From: Bacteroidales bacterium
GTDB taxonomy: Bacteria > Bacteroidota > Bacteroidia > Bacteroidales > UBA7960
NCBI GenBank assembly: GCA_003557805.1
Contig: PWNY01000218.1
Coordinates: forward strand, 1 to 7,918
Direction: 5' to 3'
DNA: 7,918 nt
Shown here: piece after piece, positions 5,989-7,918 of the stretch
How positions within the stretch are numbered: position 1 is the stretch's first letter
How the letters are laid out: each line of letters opens with the position of its first letter
The notes under the pieces: model-generated
What the model saw: the letters and a program-made list of their open reading frames with translations, nothing else
Database searches by the model: none
What the model was told of the DNA's origin: nothing
Made by a program: the position numbers and the translations under genes

Positions 5989-7662
5989 ATGAAAAAACTC
6001 GCTATCGGTGTTGACGATTTTAAGAAACTACGTGAGTATGATGCCTATTTTATAGATAAATCGCTGTTTTTAGAGGAGATCATCGAAGAACCGAAGGAGG
6101 TGCTGCTGTTTCCCCGCCCGCGGCGCTTCGGAAAGACCCTCAACATGAGCATGATGCACTACTTCTTCACCAACGAAAACCCCGAAGAGAACCGCAAACT
6201 GTTCAAGGGGCTGGCCATTACACAGCGCCCGGCATGGGAGCAACACCAGGGGAAGTATCCGTTAATCTCGCTGAGTTTAAAGTCATGCAAAGGAAATAGT
6301 TATGAAATGGTTTACAAAGGACTTGTCAGGCTGATCGCAGAAGAATTCAAAAAACATGAACATATTCTTACGAAAGATATCTTCAAACCAACGGAGGCAG
6401 ATAACTATCAGCGTATTTGCAATGAAGACACAGACGAAGCACTCATTGGGTCATCTGTTCTGTTTTTATCAAATTGCTTGTATAGACATTATCAGCAAAA
6501 AGTGATCATCCTGATTGATGAATACGACACCCCCATCCACGAGGCATATCTCAACGGTTTTTACAAACAAGCCGTTGAATTTATGCGGATACTGCTTGGC
6601 AATGCCCTCAAAGGCAATGCCAGCCTGCAAAAAGGTGTGCTTACCGGCATACTCCGCGTTTCAAAAGAATCAATGTTCAGCGATTTGAATAATGTGAAAG
6701 TGTATTCGGTATTGGCCGAACAGTTCAATACCCATTTTGGGTTTACACAGCCGGAAGTAGATCAGATGCTCCTTGATTTCGGCATGGATGCGTTCAATGC
6801 GCAGGTAAAAGAGTGGTACAACGGCTATTATTTTGGCAATGTGGATGTTTACAACCCGTGGTCATTGCTGAACTTTGTGGATTCCGGCGGCAGGTTTCAG
6901 CCTTACTGGCTCGGCACCAGCGCCAATGAATTGGTGCACACCCTTATCAGGGATTCTGACAAGGCGGTAAAAAAAGACATTGAGGATGCGCTTAACAACA
7001 GACCCGTGTATTCAGCCATCCCAGAGAATATATCTTTCAAGCACCTGCAAACCAGCCGCGAAATCATTTTGTCTTTCTTTGTTCAAACCGGCTACCTGAA
7101 AGCCCGTTATCGCCAGATGGATAAAAGCCGGCTGATCTACGAATTGTCTATCCCAAATGAAGAACTCAAACTGATTTACATAGAAACTATTAACATATGG
7201 TTTGATGAACATATCGGCAGCAATGAACTGGATGAAATGCTTAAAGCCCTGATATCAGGCGATATTGAGTTGTTTGAGGATATCCTGGGCATGTTTGCTG
7301 TCAGCTACCTTTCTTATTTCCAAACCTCAAAAGACCATATCGAAAAGGTGTATCACGCTTTTGTGCTGGGTATGCTTATCACTTTGAAAGACAGTTACCA
7401 CATTGAGTCGGAGAAAGAATCGGGGCATGGCCGGGTTGATATCCTGATGACGCCAAAGAACAAGTCGCAGCCTGCCATCATTATGGAGATGAAGGTGATT
7501 CGTCCGCGCGAGACCGTAGAAACCGCACTGGATGCGGCGCTGAAACAGATCGAAGACCGCAACTATGAAGCCGCGTTGCGCCAGCAGGGTTGCACCAACA
7601 TCATGAAGCTGGCGGTTACTTTTGATGGGAAGCGGGTGTGGGCCAGGTTGAGTGAAAAGTGA
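5989..7662 (+). CDS. AAA-ATPase-like protein with C-terminal PD-(D/E)XK nuclease domain
   Basis: This encodes 557 residues from ATG 5989. The frame is open back to an ATG at 5794, but the 65 extra residues lack family similarity and are antisense to another protein-like reading, whereas MKKLAIGVDDFKKLREYDAYFIDKS is the typical family start. The N-terminal AAA-ATPase_like domain carries the family's glycine-poor Walker A FPRPRRFGKT (41-50) and Walker B VIILIDEYDTPI (172-183). GVLTGILRVSKESMFSDLNN (216-235) and YNGYYFG (277-283) are also conserved landmarks. The C-terminal PDDEXK_9-type domain has GRVD (481-484, catalytic Asp484), EMK (500-502) and a following QIEDRNYEAAL (520-530). All expected catalytic residues are present and the length is normal. 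The family is abundant and multicopy in Bacteroidota and its biological role is not established; DNA cleavage is inferred from the fold. The stop codon lies within a heptamer tandem repeat. Confidence 0.9.
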   Translation: MKKLAIGVDDFKKLREYDAYFIDKSLFLEEIIEEPKEVLLFPRPRRFGKTLNMSMMHYFFTNENPEENRKLFKGLAITQRPAWEQHQGKYPLISLSLKSCKGNSYEMVYKGLVRLIAEEFKKHEHILTKDIFKPTEADNYQRICNEDTDEALIGSSVLFLSNCLYRHYQQKVIILIDEYDTPIHEAYLNGFYKQAVEFMRILLGNALKGNASLQKGVLTGILRVSKESMFSDLNNVKVYSVLAEQFNTHFGFTQPEVDQMLLDFGMDAFNAQVKEWYNGYYFGNVDVYNPWSLLNFVDSGGRFQPYWLGTSANELVHTLIRDSDKAVKKDIEDALNNRPVYSAIPENISFKHLQTSREIILSFFVQTGYLKARYRQMDKSRLIYELSIPNEELKLIYIETINIWFDEHIGSNELDEMLKALISGDIELFEDILGMFAVSYLSYFQTSKDHIEKVYHAFVLGMLITLKDSYHIESEKESGHGRVDILMTPKNKSQPAIIMEMKVIRPRETVETALDAALKQIEDRNYEAALRQQGCTNIMKLAVTFDGKRVWARLSEK

Positions 7663-7679
7663 AAAGTGAAAAGTGAAAA
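7652..7679 (+). repeat. Heptamer tandem repeat GTGAAAA x4 across a stop codon
   Basis: Four perfect copies of GTGAAAA run from 7652 to 7679. The TGA of the PD-(D/E)XK gene (7660-7662) lies in the second copy. Because the reading frame meets TGA as soon as two copies are present, changes in copy number would not alter the protein end. The tract itself may expand or contract by slippage. Confidence 0.9.
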
Positions 7680-7699
7680 GCTTGCGATAGCAACTTCCT

Positions 7700-7736
7700 T
7701 CCGGGTTAAACTGCCGGATCATGCACTCCGCGCATG
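7700..7736. other. Two small hairpins between convergent genes
   Basis: TCCGG (7700-7704) pairs with CCGGA (7714-7718), and CATGC (7720-7724) pairs with GCATG (7732-7736). They occupy the gap between the convergent PD-(D/E)XK and FISUMP genes and could act as a weak bidirectional terminator, but there is no T tract on either strand. Confidence 0.25.
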
Positions 7737-7918
7737 TTAGTTATCCCTGACGCAACGCACACTCATGCCGCGCGCACGGTAGAAGCTGTTCATGCCGGCA
7801 TTGCCATCGAGGAAGCTGAGGTACCTGGCAACGGTACCACTAACCGAAGAACTCCACACGCCGCCGCGGCTGCCCACATCGCTGAGCGCGCCACTTTCGA
7901 GGCGGCCGCCGCCAACGG
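7737..7918 (-). CDS. FISUMP-domain protein, C-terminal part (runs off right edge)
   Basis: The minus strand from the window edge to TAA at 7737-7739 gives 59 residues, open to the edge. It reads SDVGSRGGVWSSS, then ARYLSFLDGNAG, then RARGMSVRCVRDN at the end, which is the family-typical C-terminus (SRG..WSS... and SVRCVRD). It aligns in layout with the end of the remnant at 834-1259 (SRGSYWSS ... GLSVRCVRD) and with the longer copy at 1392-2384. Codon use here is much richer in G and C than in those two copies. The beginning of the gene, including signal peptide and start, lies outside the window, so intactness cannot be judged. It is convergent with the PD-(D/E)XK gene, 74 bases away. Confidence 0.8.
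   Translation of the reverse strand, partial: VGGGRLESGALSDVGSRGGVWSSSVSGTVARYLSFLDGNAGMNSFYRARGMSVRCVRDN

Noticed and set aside
6109..6138. Defective Walker A motif in the PD-(D/E)XK protein (no leading glycine)
   Set aside because: The RPRRFGKT form is normal for this AAA-ATPase-like family, so it is not a sign of inactivation.
7652..7679. Phase variation of the PD-(D/E)XK protein by heptamer copy number
   Set aside because: With two or more units the frame always meets the same TGA, so copy changes would not change the protein.
1..7918. CRISPR array, tRNA or rRNA genes, insertion-sequence transposase
   Set aside because: No regularly spaced repeats, cloverleaf-like sequences or transposase motifs were seen on either strand.

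Overview
The window looks like a piece of a Bacteroidota chromosome, probably from an uncultured environmental lineage. The support is a PorP/SprF-family type IX secretion (T9SS) outer-membrane protein, a cargo protein with a T9SS type B (gliding-motility-associated, CHU_C-like) sorting domain, three copies of the Fibrobacter succinogenes major paralogous (FISUMP) domain, an AAA-ATPase-like/PD-(D/E)XK protein of a kind abundant in this phylum, a TAnnTTTG-type -7 promoter element, and starts without clear Shine-Dalgarno sequences.

Layout. Positions 1-2453 are accessory and decayed. They hold a scrap of what looks like the C-terminus of a type ISP-like DNA methyltransferase (1-82, minus), a small uncharacterised membrane-anchored protein with a plausible promoter (212-595, minus), a 67-bp element bounded by 9-bp inverted repeats (730-796), a FISUMP remnant without an N-terminus (834-1259, minus), and a longer FISUMP protein whose conserved N-terminal domain runs back past any usable start codon into a stop (1392-2384, open to 2453, minus). 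Positions 2528-5063 hold a two-gene minus-strand operon. Its first gene encodes a secreted alpha/alpha-toroid (squalene-cyclase/prenyltransferase-like QW repeats) protein ending in a type B T9SS domain. Seven bases downstream is a PorP/SprF-like partner. Positions 5194-5751 hold a second tight minus-strand pair, a mini-protein with a magnesium-chelatase C-terminal domain followed three bases later by a small zinc-ribbon-like protein. A non-coding or decayed stretch (about 5785-5988) separates this pair from the divergent plus-strand gene 5989-7662, a 557-residue AAA-ATPase-like/PD-(D/E)XK protein. That gene ends inside a heptamer tandem repeat. The window closes with the C-terminal 59 residues of a third FISUMP gene entering from the right edge (7737-7918, minus).

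How the genes fit together. The clearest functional unit is the T9SS cargo/PorP pair: family knowledge suggests the PorP-like protein helps export or anchor the type B cargo, so the toroid probably ends up at the cell surface. The chelatase-domain and zinc-ribbon proteins are translationally close but their job is unknown. The FISUMP copies, truncated genes and inverted-repeat element mark the flanks as a region of gene turnover. No rRNA, tRNA, CRISPR array or transposase was seen.
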